Assembly (NCBI GenBank): GCA_014825775.1
Contig: MVAQ01000036.1
Coordinates: 62,001-126,000 of the forward strand
Reading direction: 5' to 3'
DNA length: 64,000 bases
Origin: Krasilnikovozyma curviuscula
Lineage: Eukaryota; Basidiomycota; Tremellomycetes; Cystofilobasidiales; Mrakiaceae
Shown here one piece after another: positions 24,527 to 35,900 of the stretch (position 1 is its first letter; each line of letters opens with the position of its first letter). The notes below the pieces were generated by a model. The model did no database searches. It saw only the letters and a program-made list of their open reading frames with translations, and was not told the origin of the DNA. A program made the translations under genes and the position numbers.

Positions 24527-26063
24527 ATGCTCGACTCAGACTACGATTCGACACCACCACCTCGCTCCTTCCGCTCAGCTTCCCTCACGTCCCTCTCCCC
24601 TTCGGAATCTGAAGACGAAGGTGGGTTTGTCGACTCGGGAAACGAAGATGGAGTTGGAGGAGGAATGGTGGGAGCTCCAAGTAGTACTGCTGGTAGTGTC
24701 AAGAGGAAGAGGGAGCCTGAATCGTCGCCGGAGGTGAAATGTCTTTGGAATGGATGTGGGTTAGGGTACAGCGACCTGACACTGTTCGTCAAGCATCTGC
24801 ACGACGGTGAGATCTTTTCGCTTATTCTTGGAGTGGATCATGGCTTATCAATTTGACCCTTTGTCATTAGATCATATCGCTCAGCAGAAAACGCCGAAGT
24901 ATACGTGCGAGTGGGATACCTGTACCAGGAAAGGCCTACCACAGGCTTCGAAGTTTGCACTACAGAGTCATTTGAGAAGGTAAGTCTGTCGTCTTCTTGA
25001 GTAAAAATGGTAACAGATGCTTTGAATCTGTTTCTGACGCTTCTTGTATTACGTCCCCGTAACCTGACTCATATCTATGTGGTATTCTCCAGTCATACTG
25101 GTGAAAAACCGTATGCGTGCTCACAACCTGGTGAGTCATTCTGAGCTCTCTGATAGTCCCGTTCCTAACCAGGCCTCTTCTTGATCCAGAATGCGACAAA
25201 TCATTCACTCGAGCGGATGCGCTGACCAAACACATGAGAGTCCATCACGCTACCTCCGCAAACTGGGATTCACCATTTACGAAGCTCAGCTCCTTAAAAG
25301 ACGGGCTCTCTGTCGCTTCAGGAGCTGGCTCAGATGCTGGTAAGCAGATCAACAAGCAAACCGCCGCCCACATCTCTGGCCACGAGAAGCTCTACCCGTT
25401 ACCCATCAAAAGAGAAGACAAGTCTGAGCTGTGGAAAAATATGATCATGGACCTAGATGACGGTGTTGGCCTAAGAGGTTTCGACCGGAAGGGAGATGCA
25501 ATCACAATGGATGCTCCGTCCGTCTTACCACTGCCGTCAAAGAAATCCACCAAGAAGAACTCGTCAAAAATACTCTCAGATGATGAAAGTGACGACGGTG
25601 ATCCGTTCATCTCACCGTACCTTACCTCAACAGCGACACTGGCAAAGACGGACAAGCAGTACATCAAGTACTCTGTCGCACGGGCAAAGTATAAAGCTGC
25701 AATGGATGAGAACGACGCTCTGAGAGCTGAATGGGATGTGGTGAGGAGAGAAGTGAAAGTGTTAAGTGAGGAGAAGGATGGGCTTTTGGATAAGGTGTTG
25801 AGTATGTCCGACATGTGAGTGAGACTTAAGCTCTTCTCATATCTTGTACGTCGCTGATCAACTTGGGGCTGATTACTAGACCAGCTTCTACTGAATACCC
25901 GGCTCCCTCTGTCCTTCAGCCCCCGAACACGACTCTGGCTTTGCCCGCCGTCAAAATGGAACTGTTCACTTCTATACCACCGGAACGAAGGGGCTCGGCG
26001 GCGTCCCTCCTTGGGGGTGGAAGTGGGAGCGTCAGCTCTTTGCAGCAGGAATTTGCATACTGA
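24527..26063 (+). CDS. C2H2 zinc-finger protein, Iec1-like (INO80 complex-associated)
   Basis: A nuclear protein with consecutive C2H2 fingers: CLWNGCGLGYSDLTLFVKHL..H, a second finger starting YTCEWDTCTRKGLPQASKFA, and a third (YACSQPECDKSFTRADALTK) after the linker HTGEKP. This arrangement, with KGLPQ between the second pair of ligands, resembles fungal Iec1, an INO80 remodelling-complex subunit. The N-terminus is acidic and Ser/Pro-rich with a basic patch (SVKRKREPE). Downstream, a conserved helical block (KYSVARAKYKAAMDENDALR) also fits Iec1-like proteins, which contain a C-terminal coiled coil. The last exon begins after the acceptor at about 25,880 and ends LQQEFAY with stop at 26061-26063. 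It could instead be a sequence-specific regulator; Iec1 assignment is from remembered family patterns. Confidence 0.75.
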
Positions 26064-26163
26064 GAGAAAAAGACTCAGGTGATGGGATATTATAGACGCT
26101 GAAGCATGTATCGATGAGGTATAATTGTACTCTAATAGGATGGTTGAGACTTCAAGGAGGGAA

Positions 26164-28404
26164 CTAAGAAGCTCTTTTGGACATTGATCGAACTTTGGCT
26201 CCTTGGAAGAAAAAATAGAATGGGATTGGTGCCATCAAAGTAGCGATTATCGCAAGGATAAAAGAAGCCCAGATCGGTGTCAACCTTGAGTGGTAGAATC
26301 TGTCCACGAACATGGGCATTGCAGCACCAGCCAGCTGTTGCAGGCAAATTGGCTAGTTAGGGCAGCTGGCGTGGGTAGTTTTAGAAACAGACAGCATGAG
26401 ACTTACCCTGGACATGAACGTTTTACTCGCCATTGCTGAAGCGGCGTATTCAGCAAAAGTATCCACGATGTACGAATTTGCTGTTGATTCAAAGGGTCAC
26501 CTAATGTTAACTAAAAGCAGAGACATCGATTTGAAGCGTTACCTACCTCCCGTATAAATAGCAATGAACGAAAAGCCAAATACCCCACATCCGATAGCTG
26601 CTCCTATCCAGTGAACGTGAGAGTAAGAGCAGAATGCAAAGATAAACAAACCGATGGGCTACAGACCAGAACACCTCAGTCTCAGCTCCGTTTATCCTGT
26701 AGAAGAAGAAAGGTGCTCACTAAAAGGATTGATCCAACCATCATACATTTCAGCCTAGCTTCGGGAGGTACTGGGACTTCCTTTTCCTCGCACTCCGCGA
26801 CAACACCATTGTAGTATTTGGCTTGCCATGGAAGGGCAGTGGGTACCGCTGAAACCGTATATCTTCAGAGTTGGTGAGAGAAAACAAGATGTTATAGAAC
26901 TCACTGAGAATCATTCCGATGAGAATGGCCAGGAAAGCAAGACCAACCGATGATGTTTTGAATCCATGCAGTTCGCCAAAGACGATTGGGACAGCGAAGA
27001 AGAAAAGGTACAGGAGTGCGTAGATGAGCGAAAGGTAGATCTGGTATAAGAGAGAGATTATCATTCACATAAGCACATAAACCACGAGCAAAACGAAGCA
27101 CTTACTGTGAACAGCAGAAGAATCGGTTCAGTGACCAACATCACCAAGGGTCTAAGCAAGCTGACCTTGATAATCTCCCTTAATGGCCTCTTAAATCTCT
27201 CCTGCTCCGTTGTCCAATTTCCTCCCGTCTTCTCCCTCAACTTCTGTGCCTTCCTTCTCAAGATGACAACCGCGAACGTCTCTGGAAGCGCAACGGTCGC
27301 AAGTGCCCAGCCAAAGAAAGCAAGTCCGGCCAATAGCCAGTAGTTTGCCCTCCATCCCTTGGAAGAAAGAAAGCCAGCAATAACTGGGCCGATAACTGGC
27401 CCAGAAAAGACGGTGATACTGAACATGTTGAGAGGGTGGCCTCGTTCAGACTCTGCCCATAGGTCGGCTATGGATCCTGCAATGACAGCCATGTTTGCGG
27501 ACGCAAAGAGACCACCAAGGGCACGACACACGACGAGTGTAGCACTGAATGAGTGAAGTGTTGTTATAAGAGGATGTCGAGGCAGATCAATTGAAAGAGA
27601 GAGATCACTCACGCGTTTTGAGAGAAGGACGCGCCGAGTGTGAAGGCAAAGTACCCTCCTCCTGCAATGAAGTAGATTGGTTTCCTCCCAATCATTTCAC
27701 TAAGGGGTGAATAGATCAATGGCCCACATGCAAAGCCAGCGACGAAGAGAGTAATAGTAACTGGAAGCAAAGGTCAATCGATCAGCCAGAACTGCCATGG
27801 GAAGAGAGGCAATTTCGAAACACGAACGGTGGATAACGTCGAGAGATGTGTGAAGACTATCGGCTTGGTTCTGGAAATCCATCACTGTGATTGAGGATCC
27901 AAGCGCAACGACGAAGCAGTTCCAGCTCAAGATGAGCGTTTGAAGCCTTTTAGCAGTGTAGACCCGATCATAACAAAAAATAGGAAAGTGGCTCAGACTC
28001 CACAGAAAGGCACAGCATCAAATTATAAATCTGGAACGACTCAAAACGCACCATCTGACCAACTTGGACCTGTTCCTCGGATCAAGCGGATCCCTCACTC
28101 CAAAAGTCACCAATTTGACCTCCGCCTTCCCTTCCTCTGCCACCAACGCGCCCTGCCATGCTCTCACCTCCTCTTTAACGCCTCCTGTGCCCTGAACTTG
28201 AACGAGCGTGAGTGCATTATCCTCTTCGGTGCTGGAGATATAGCCAGCGGCGGTGCGAGCTTCGTACTCATCGTTAATGGGACCGCGGGTCGTGAGAGAT
28301 GGGTACGTGCGTGGGTCGATTGAGACGTGGTGGTGCAGAGGGGAAGTGGTCAGCCCAGGAGAGCTTGAAGTAGATGAATGTGACTCTGGTGCTGATGTTG
28401 TCAT
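26164..28404 (-). CDS. MFS transporter, DHA1 family (polyamine/drug exporter-like)
   Basis: A 12-helix plasma-membrane antiporter. The long hydrophilic N-terminus (from MTTSAPESHSSTSSSPG) ends with the conserved FGVRDPLDPRNRS, typical of Tpo1/Flr1-like DHA1 exporters. The spliced core includes GGLFASANMAVIAGSIADLW and the motif MFSITVFSGPVIGPVIAGFL, equivalent to the antiporter motif C region, then FAVVILRRKAQKLRE in the central loop and LIYALLYLFFFAVPIVFGE. The last helix (IWASFILAIIATLMAPIPFY) is followed by a short tail ending SMSKRAS and stop at 26164-26166. Typical substrates of the family are polyamines and antifungal drugs; specificity cannot be read here. Several introns are needed. 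Confidence 0.85.
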
Positions 28405-29128
28405 GATTTGGTGCTTTGGATTTGGCTAAGGCAGGTAGAACTCACCGGAGAGGCGGTGTGATTGGTATGAATGAGGGCTGGAAAGAAAAGAGTAGCATTA
28501 GAACTGATGGAACTTTTATACCAACTGATAACTCTTCAGGAATGCTTCGTACTCCTCCTATATCCACGCTTTAGAGTGATCGGACTATCGACAAGATCAT
28601 TTCAGGTTGAAGAGTGGGGGTGGTGGGGTGATGATTGCGAAGGGTGGGGTGGAAAGGGCTATTTGAATACTGGGCCGAACGGTCCTCAAAGGAGTAATTC
28701 GAAGGTGAGAGAGTTCTTGGTGAAGTTCAATTTAGTTGATGGTACCTCACTGAGAGGAACGTCCTACCTTCCAGATTGATACATTGCTTGACAAGAAGGA
28801 AACTTGGATGCAGAAGAACGAGCTGATACAAGAATAATGACCAATCCTATCCGTAAAAAAAAAGGGGGGATACCATGAGGAGTAAACAATGATGCAAGGA
28901 GAAAGAAGTGGTTATGTGGTATGGAAGTGTGGAAGGTATACAAGTGAAAACACGTATGAATGACGACGGGGTTACAAAAACAAAAACTGGGGAAACCAAG
29001 CTGAGGGAGAGGAGAACAACCAAAACGGAGTGAGAAACCTGGATCTCCTCTCGACGGGATCTTATGGGAGAGAAAACTCACAATGCTAAAGTGAGAGAAG
29101 AACTAAGGGATTCGTCGATTATCCTCCC
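28405..29128. other. Intergenic region with MFS promoter
   Basis: About 720 bases between the MFS start and the stop of the phosducin-like gene. Contains a G-rich run near 28,600-28,670. Short ORFs here lack introns or recognisable domains. Nothing else recognised. Confidence 0.4.
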
Positions 29129-30210
29129 TTAGACATCGTCATTCCACTCATCGTCGCCTTCTTCATCCGATGAAGACGAGAGTTCACCTTCAGGTACAAC
29201 TGTATTCAATGGCATTCCAAGTCTAATGCGAAAAGGAAAAATGAAAAGGCGTCAGTTACCATCACCAGTTCAAAGCGTTTATGACCGCAAGCGGACTGTG
29301 ACGACACTCACTTCCTCAACACGCCCTCGATCCCGCCATCTTTCCCATCCTTGAGCACCTCCTGATCAATCCTCACGATCGCGCTCTGCAGCTCGCCCTT
29401 CTTGTACACAAGAAGTGTCGGAAGGACGTCGAGGTCCGGTTCGCCCGAGGGTAGGAGGGAGAATTGGAGGGTGGTTGAGCGAGCGAGAAGAAAGGTGTGC
29501 GATGGTGGAGTATTTAGGGACGCCAGAAGGAGCAGAGATGGGATTAGGTAGGGTAGGGAAGGGAGGCCCTATTGTTGATGTCAAGAAATGTCGTTTTCAG
29601 TGGGAAAATGAGATACGAAACGAGAGGATACAAAGAGGAAGAAGACACTCACGTCTTCAAATACCAGTATCGTCACCCATTCGTTACCATCGCTACCATT
29701 ATAGTCCAACGCGTGGAGGTACCCATCCATCGACACCTCCCTCAGCCATCCTTTTCTCTTCCTCATCCTACCCGCCTTATCCCTCTTCAACTCACCAATT
29801 CGCTTCTCCCTCAACTTTCGCCTCTCATCATCTGCGTCCTCATTCTCCTTCTCAAGCTTCATCCTGTCGAGCTTTGCGTTCAAAGCCTGCTCAGATTGAT
29901 AGTCGAGCCCTAGAAGCGCACGGGCTTCCATCCTCTCACCGGCCTCTTTCCGGCCCACAATCTGTCTCAGTCGATCACTCTTGTCTCTCTCCGCCTTATC
30001 CCTCAGAACGCCCTTCACACCACCGGCTTTACTGCTGCTCGTCGTTGTCGCGGGCTCGTAGTCGCTTAAGTCGGACCCAAGCTCGTCGTCCGTGTTGGGA
30101 GGTGAGGGAGTTAAGGCTGCTGAGCGTAGCTGCTCGGCTACGTCTTCATGTGTTGGAGGATTCCATAGCGAGCCATCAAGCACGGCGGCTGCAAGGGTGT
30201 CGCCACTCAT
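29129..30210 (-). CDS. Phosducin-like protein (thioredoxin-fold G-beta/CCT co-chaperone)
   Basis: The start at 30210 gives MSGDTLAAAVLDGSLWNPP, an acidic N-terminus with helices rich in Lys/Glu/Arg (KLDRMKLEKENEDADDERRK, ELKRDKAGRMRKRKGWLREV). The C-terminal half reads as a thioredoxin-like fold: WVTILVFED, then across an intron to LPYLIPSLLLLASLNT, FLLARSTTLQF, EPDLDVLPTLLVYKKGELQS and LRKLGMPLNTVV, ending with an acidic tail (SSSSDEEGDDEWNDDV). This layout matches the phosducin family, which in fungi assists folding of G-protein beta subunits or of CCT substrates. Length is about 310 residues. Three introns are inferred. The large plus-strand ORF over the same DNA is treated as a shadow. 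Confidence 0.7.
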
Positions 30211-31042
30211 GGCGTCGTCGAGGAGCTAAGAGCCACGCGAAGAGGGGACAAAGGGAAGGTTCGGATTGGTTAAGCTGAGGAACAAAACTTCAAGATGAGG
30301 ATAGAGTTCAGGAGGGCTTGGGTGCGTATAACTCAGGGGCCAGAGAAAGGTGTGAGGTGTTGCTGATTGGGTTGAAGCAAGGAAGGCAAGAAAGGTCCCT
30401 TGTCAGCAAGCTGCCAACCGGATCAAAGGAGGCTCTCGTCACAGTCTGATCCTCCTGATTCCTATACACAAGGGAGCAAAGTGAGCTCACCTATTTCAGA
30501 AGTGTAAGCTGGCTCGGACGAGAAGGAGGGCAGTCAAGTTAGTCAACGCCTGGAGAAAGGAGGAGAAGACCTCACGAACGGCCTTCCAACTGCAAAGAAA
30601 CAGATTTTCAGACTCACGAATCGATCAGATAATTCAGAGCTGGCTTGAGGATGGAAATTAGAAGCTATACTCAGTCAACAGGAATGACAAAATTGATGCA
30701 AGATGGAGGTTGAAGTAGCTTTAGAGGTGTTCAAAAGAGCCACAGCCCAAAAAAGTTGATAACCGAGGTTATCTTGATAGTCCCATTCAACTGAGTTTTT
30801 TTCCTATCAGATATTTCCCAGAGGTCATTCTGAGCAAATTGCAGAGATCGAGTTATTTCCACGCTTTGGGAATGGTAAACAATCGCCGGGCAGTGTGTGT
30901 GTGAGATCTGTCTTGCCAAGCCAGCGTTGGAGAACAGAAAAAGATGATTCTGTAGTAGATACATATTGTTCAAATTTACAAAATTCGGACGATGTTAACC
31001 GTCATGGAAGCAAATATCCATTGCCTAGCAAGCACACCCGCA
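30211..31042. other. Intergenic region, phosducin-like gene promoter
   Basis: About 830 bases between two minus-strand genes. It presumably includes the promoter of the phosducin-like gene and the terminator of the small stress-type gene. No convincing exon, RNA gene or repeat. Confidence 0.4.
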
Positions 31043-31578
31043 TCACTCTTTGTTGCCCTTAACTCTCTTGTCAGGAGTTCCATCGGCCTTCAAACCATCG
31101 TTCTAGACGATCGGAGGTACAACACAAAAACGAAAGTGGATCATATCAGTACCCGATAATACTGAAGAGTCCCATCGTCCGACTTACTTCGGTTGGTTTG
31201 TGTTGGCCCCCGCCAGAAGTAGCGCTGTCGGCACCGTCGTCGTATGTCTCATCGGTAGTCCCACCAGAATCACCAACGCTACCCCCTTTCTTTCCCAGCT
31301 CGGAGGCACGCTCTCTGTCACCTCCAAGACCGTGCTCTGCTCAGATCGTCAAGCGCAACCCACACATTCGGAGTTAATCTTCTGCTGGGCCAAAAAGCCG
31401 TTTTAAGAGGAGGGAACATTACCTGGGTTGGTTCTCTTGTCTGGAGTACCGTCCATCTTGAGTCCATCATGCTGTTAGAGATCGAAGAGAACCCCCCAAA
31501 GAAAAAATTGTAAATCAGAGTAACGACGGAAGAAGAATCAGATCGAGCACCGACCTCGGTTGGCTTGTAAGTCGACAT
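31043..31578 (-). CDS. Small hydrophilic stress-type protein with duplicated DGLK-DGTPDKR motif
   Basis: Four short exons encode about 92 very hydrophilic residues. Exon 1 is MSTYKPTE. Exon 2 gives HDGLKMDGTPDKRTNP. Exon 3 gives EHGLGGDRERASELGKKGGS and then a Ser/Gly/Asp-rich stretch ending QHKPTE. Exon 4 gives NDGLKADGTPDKRVKGNKE and stop (31043-31045). The module KPTE/xDGLKxDGTPDKR therefore occurs twice, each time with an intron directly after KPTE. The KKGG element resembles LEA group 1/KGG-type stress proteins. Such proteins are disordered and accumulate under desiccation or in spores; that role is inferred. The gene is divergent from HSP104. Confidence 0.75.
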
Positions 31579-32791
31579 TGTTCCAAAGTGAGTTTGTTGA
31601 AGGGTGGGCTGTAGAGTAATCAATGAGTTGTGGTGAGGAAGATTGAAGTGGCAGGATGAAAGTTACTCGTAGGATCGGGTTTTTATACCCCAAAATACTG
31701 ATGGAGTATTTCGACTGATCGCGCTCCGATCTGGGTCAGATATCACGAGCGCGGTTGGCCACTATGGATGGGATGTCGAAGGCGGAGATCAGAGTGATGG
31801 AGTGAGTTTCCAAGAGCGTGATACTTGGGGGATAGTGGAGCTGGGAGGGAGCGGCGAACGCATCATACTGTATGCTCGCTCGCTATCCCACCCCGATCGA
31901 AGACGTTGTTTTGTGCTTTCGTTCTAGGATGGAGCTTCCTGTGATTAAATCATGACATTGAATTAGCTTCGATGGGTCCCCATATATTACGATTGCCAAA
32001 CTTTGCTCGATTCGGCGCATCCAATTAGTGAAATGCTCTCCCACCGACCCGATAGCTTGCACTAACTCCAAAGACAATGATGATAGGTGTTAAAGTGAGC
32101 TGTGGTGGAGCAATAGTATCCTCAGATAGTTCAGCTCCAATAGCACTAGCGGGTATCAGCTTCACCCCGGCGTTTGGGCAAGCAATACAATCGAAGTATT
32201 CTTCTTTTCATTACTTGCAGTTCATGCTCGGTAGGCAAAAGGGACAAGACATTGTAAAAGTAGTTGTGTCCCTTTTCTATCTGACAAGTGACTGGGAAAA
32301 GGAATGAAAGCAACAAGAAAAATCATCCACTTCCAAAGTATGGCGCACGTCTGGTTGTGAAAGCCAGTCGCGTCTGCGATTTTACAAAGCCAACCGTGTT
32401 CCTTCTGAACAACAACGATAAGAATCGAAACAGCAGTAAACAATCACAAAGAAGCCAGATATGCAGATCCAAAATGGTCAAGGTAGACCTGGATATACTC
32501 AGACCTGTCGGTGTCCAAATCATCAGCCAAAGCTGCTCTACTGACCATCCTGACAGATCCAAATGGCCAGATGAAACCTCAAGTACATCACTAAGGAGAA
32601 TCCAACATACAAGCACGTGTGAATAGCTTCGCACCGCAAGAGGGTGTTCAAACTGTGACCAGAACTATGCTCGACCAACTGTCCCCTCAATGGCGGCCCT
32701 CGCAAGCGCATTGAAATGTGTACTCGACCTGCTTTTCTCACAACCTAAAAGCCCTCCATACCATCTCTGAGCCTTTGCTTGCTGTGGTGGT

Positions 32792-32823
32792 ACCCCTGAT
32801 GACGCCGGCGAAGGGGTTCGAAC
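32792..32823. promoter_or_regulatory. Palindromic STRE-like module upstream of HSP104
   Basis: ACCCCT (32792-32797) and AGGGGT (32812-32817) form inverted arms around a perfect palindrome CGCCGGCG (32803-32810), followed by a second palindrome GTTCGAAC (32816-32823). CCCCT/AGGGG is the stress response element bound by Msn2/4-type zinc-finger factors in yeasts. It sits about 180 bases upstream of the HSP104 ATG. The use of STREs in basidiomycetes is less settled, so activity is inference. Confidence 0.45.
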
Positions 32824-32868
32824 AGGCATCTGGATCCCGCACGACGTAGATCCGTTGAGAAGGACGGC

Positions 32869-32881
32869 GAAAGTTCGAGAG
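32869..32881 (+). promoter_or_regulatory. Heat shock element-like site
   Basis: GAA (32869-32871), TTC (32874-32876) and GAG (32879-32881) are spaced by two bases: two perfect and one imperfect HSE unit, about 115 bases upstream of the HSP104 start codon. This matches the nGAAn/nTTCn architecture of HSF1 sites. Confidence 0.5.
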
Positions 32882-32994
32882 AGTGAACGACGTCAAGGTA
32901 TAAAGGCGCTCCCTTTTTTTCGCCTCCAAGTCCCTCACTTCCACTTAAACCACAACTCTATATACCCAGAAACACTTAAACTCAAACTTATACC

Positions 32995-35900
32995 ATGGCC
33001 AACTTACAGTTTACTGATGGCACCTCCAAAGCCCTCCAGGACGCTATGCAACTCGCGAAGGTAAGCTCTCACTCATGCATCTCTCGCTTTTCCACATTGG
33101 AAAAAACTGACTTCCTTTGACTCTTTGATTCCATAGGATTACTCTTCGTCGAGTGTTTTCCCACTTCATTTGCTCGCTGCCCTCCTCGAGAACCCCCAGC
33201 CCGACCCCAGAACAGGCACAGTAACGCCTAGTCTCCTCTCCGCCGCCGTCGAGAAAGCAGGGGGTGACCCAACCGCACTCCGAAGATCTGTCCTCCAAGC
33301 AGTTGCCAAAGTAAGTTTCAATACTCTCGTTTCCCTGCTCTTTACAATTCCTGAGCGCTGACTTTGTTTCCGTTCGGCTCACGTCATCTGTATCCAGCTC
33401 CCATCTCAAAACCCCCCACCAGATGATATTTCCCTTGGACCACTCTCAAAGCTCATCTCTGAAGCTGACACCCTCCGTCAAAACCAAAACGACTCCTACA
33501 TCAGCCCGCACCACCTCCTACCTGGCCTTCTTTCCCACCCAACCGTCACCCCCGTACTGGCGAGTAATGGGGTGCCTGTTCCGGCCCTCAAGAGTGCATT
33601 GGTTCAGCTAAGAAAAGGACAGAGGTTCGATTCGAAGGAGAGTGATAAGGATGGTTCTGGAGGAGGTGCGTTTTCCTTCACACTTACATTGTTTTGCTGC
33701 GCATTTGGACTGACATTCTTCCCATTTTTCTAATTGAATCAGAATACGAGAACCTTAACAAGTACTGTACGGACCTGACGCAGGAAGCTGAAGAGGGAAA
33801 ATTAGATCCCGTCATTGGAAGAGACAATGAGATCAGACGTATGATTCGAATCCTCTGCCGACGAACAAGTGAGTTTTCTAGTCGTTTTATTTGTGTAACA
33901 TTTGGAACAGAGCGCTGATACAGCTGCGTTTTCATCCAGAGAACAACCCCGTCCTGATTGGTGAGCCCGGTGTGGGCAAGTCAGCCGTCGTCGAAGGACT
34001 CGCACAACGAATCGTGGCACGAGATGTGCCCTCATCTCTCATCGGAAAAGTCTACTCCCTGGATCTCGGTGCGCTGAAGGCGGGTGCAAAGTACCAAGGA
34101 GAGTACGAAGAGCGGGTCAAGAACCTGTTGGGGGAGATCGAGAAGCTTTCTTCCGAGGGCAAGAACTTATTGTTGTTCATCGATGAGATTCATATGCTCA
34201 TGGCAGGTCAAGGAAGCAATAGTGGCACCCTCGACATAGCAAACATGTTGAAGCCGCTGTTAGCAAGGGGAAAGTTGAGGTGTATTGGTGCGACGACACT
34301 AGCGGAGTACAGGTACGTTATTTCTATTCCCTGTATTTCTTTGTTATGGTTACAGCTTTTTACTGACGGATCGTTTTCTCTCTCTTTTGCTTTTGACCCA
34401 TCAGGGAGTACATCGAAAAGGATGCCGCTATGGAACGTCGATTCGCCCAAGTACTCGTCAACGAACCGACAGTACCTGAAACAATATCTATCCTCCGTGG
34501 CATCTCAGAGAAGTACGAAGTGCACCATGGCGTGCGTATACTCGATTCCTCGCTCGTCCTCGCTGCTCAGCTCGCGAAGCAATACCTTACTTCGAGAAGG
34601 CTCCCGGACTCGGCGATCGACCTTATTGATGAAGCGAGTAGCTCGGTTAAAGTAGCGTTGCAAACGAGGCCGGAGACGATTGATGCGCTAGAGAGAAGTA
34701 GACTGTCGCTGGAGGTGGAAATCCACGCGCTTGGTGTACGTCCTGCTTTCCTCTTTGTCTTTGTCGCGTTTCGTCCCACAACAGCTTAGCTAACATATTT
34801 TTTACCTGCGTTATTCCCATTCCGTTTTATAGAGAGAAAAAGACGCAGCTTCCAAAGAGAGACTCGAGGCGGCCAAGAAACAACTCGCTAACATTGAAGA
34901 ACAGCTTACACCTCTCGTCGCAGCGTACGAAGCTTCCAAGAGCGCCGGTGACGAGATCAATCAAGTCAGGAAAAAGATCGATGAGCTTCGTGTCAAAGTT
35001 CAGGATTCAGAACGTAAAATGGACTTGGAAACCGCTGCCGAGTGAGTGCTCACGTCTCTTTTTGAGCTCTTGTCACATTGTTCATTGTACTGAATTTGTC
35101 TCTCTCCTACGAACAGCTTGAAGTATTATGCAATTCCAGATCTGCAGAAGCGTTTGGCCGCTCTGGAGCAGAAAGAAGCTGAGAAGATGCTCTCTGGGGA
35201 AGGTGACGCGTCTCAAACGGTCACCCCAGAAGATATCGCTGAAGTCGTCGGAAGGTGGACTGGTATTCCAGCAACTAGGTTGATGACGACTGAAAAGCAG
35301 AAGCTGTTACAGATGGAGAAACTACTGTCGAAGAGCTTGGTCGGCCAACCCGATGCCGTTAAAGCAGTGTCGAACGTCGTTAGGTTAAACCGTTCTGGAC
35401 TGGGTAACATGAACAGAGTAAGCTTTTATTCTTTCTAGTAATTCTTAGTGTTCAGTATCGCTGATGATGGTTCCCCCCTCTTTTTTTAATTAGCCAATCG
35501 CGAGCTTCCTCCTCTGCGGTCCCTCTGGCACTGGTAAAACCCTCCTCGCCAAGACGGTTGCGCAATTCCTCTTCAACTCTGCCGACGCCATGGTTCGAAT
35601 TGATGCCTCCGAGTACACTGAAAAGCACTCTGTCTCTCGTCTCATTGGTAGTCCTCCCGGATACGTCGGCCACGACCAAGGTGGTATGCTCACTGAGGCT
35701 GTTCGAAGGAAACCTTACACTTTGATCCTCGTCGATGAAGTAGAGAAGGTGAGTCGATCTTTTCATTATTTCTCTTCGATGTTTGAATACTTGCTGACTT
35801 GGACATCCATCCATTAATTGTACCAGGCTTGTCGAGAATTTGTTCTCCTCTTCCTTCAAGTCCTCGACGACGGCAGGTTAACTGACGGAAAAGGTCGTGT

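Larger units (their letters stand above)
31579..32994. other. Divergent stress-promoter region (small stress gene / HSP104)
   Basis: About 1.4 kb between two divergent genes. The HSP104-proximal 200 bases contain a palindromic STRE-like module and an HSE-like site (see separate entries). The remainder has several short ORFs with no recognised domain, and I see no RNA gene. Large size for this compact genome suggests either extended control or an undetected transcript. Confidence 0.45.

Noticed and set aside
28471..28779. Plus-strand ORF of 102 codons upstream of the MFS gene
   Set aside because: No domain, biased composition (Trp/Gly run from G-rich DNA) and location in a promoter region.
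29415..30278. Long plus-strand ORF (287 codons) opposite the phosducin-like gene
   Set aside because: The composition (Ser/Arg/His-rich, no domain) is that of an antisense shadow, and the minus strand has a coherent spliced phosducin-like protein.
32323..32634. Minus-strand 103-codon ORF between the small stress gene and HSP104
   Set aside because: Hydrophobic stretches but no splice-supported extension, no motif and an overlapping plus-strand ORF of similar quality.
32795..32840. Possible tRNA because of a GGTTCGAAC-like T-loop
   Set aside because: The flanking bases do not form a T-stem on either strand and no acceptor or anticodon stem was found; it fits the promoter palindromes better.
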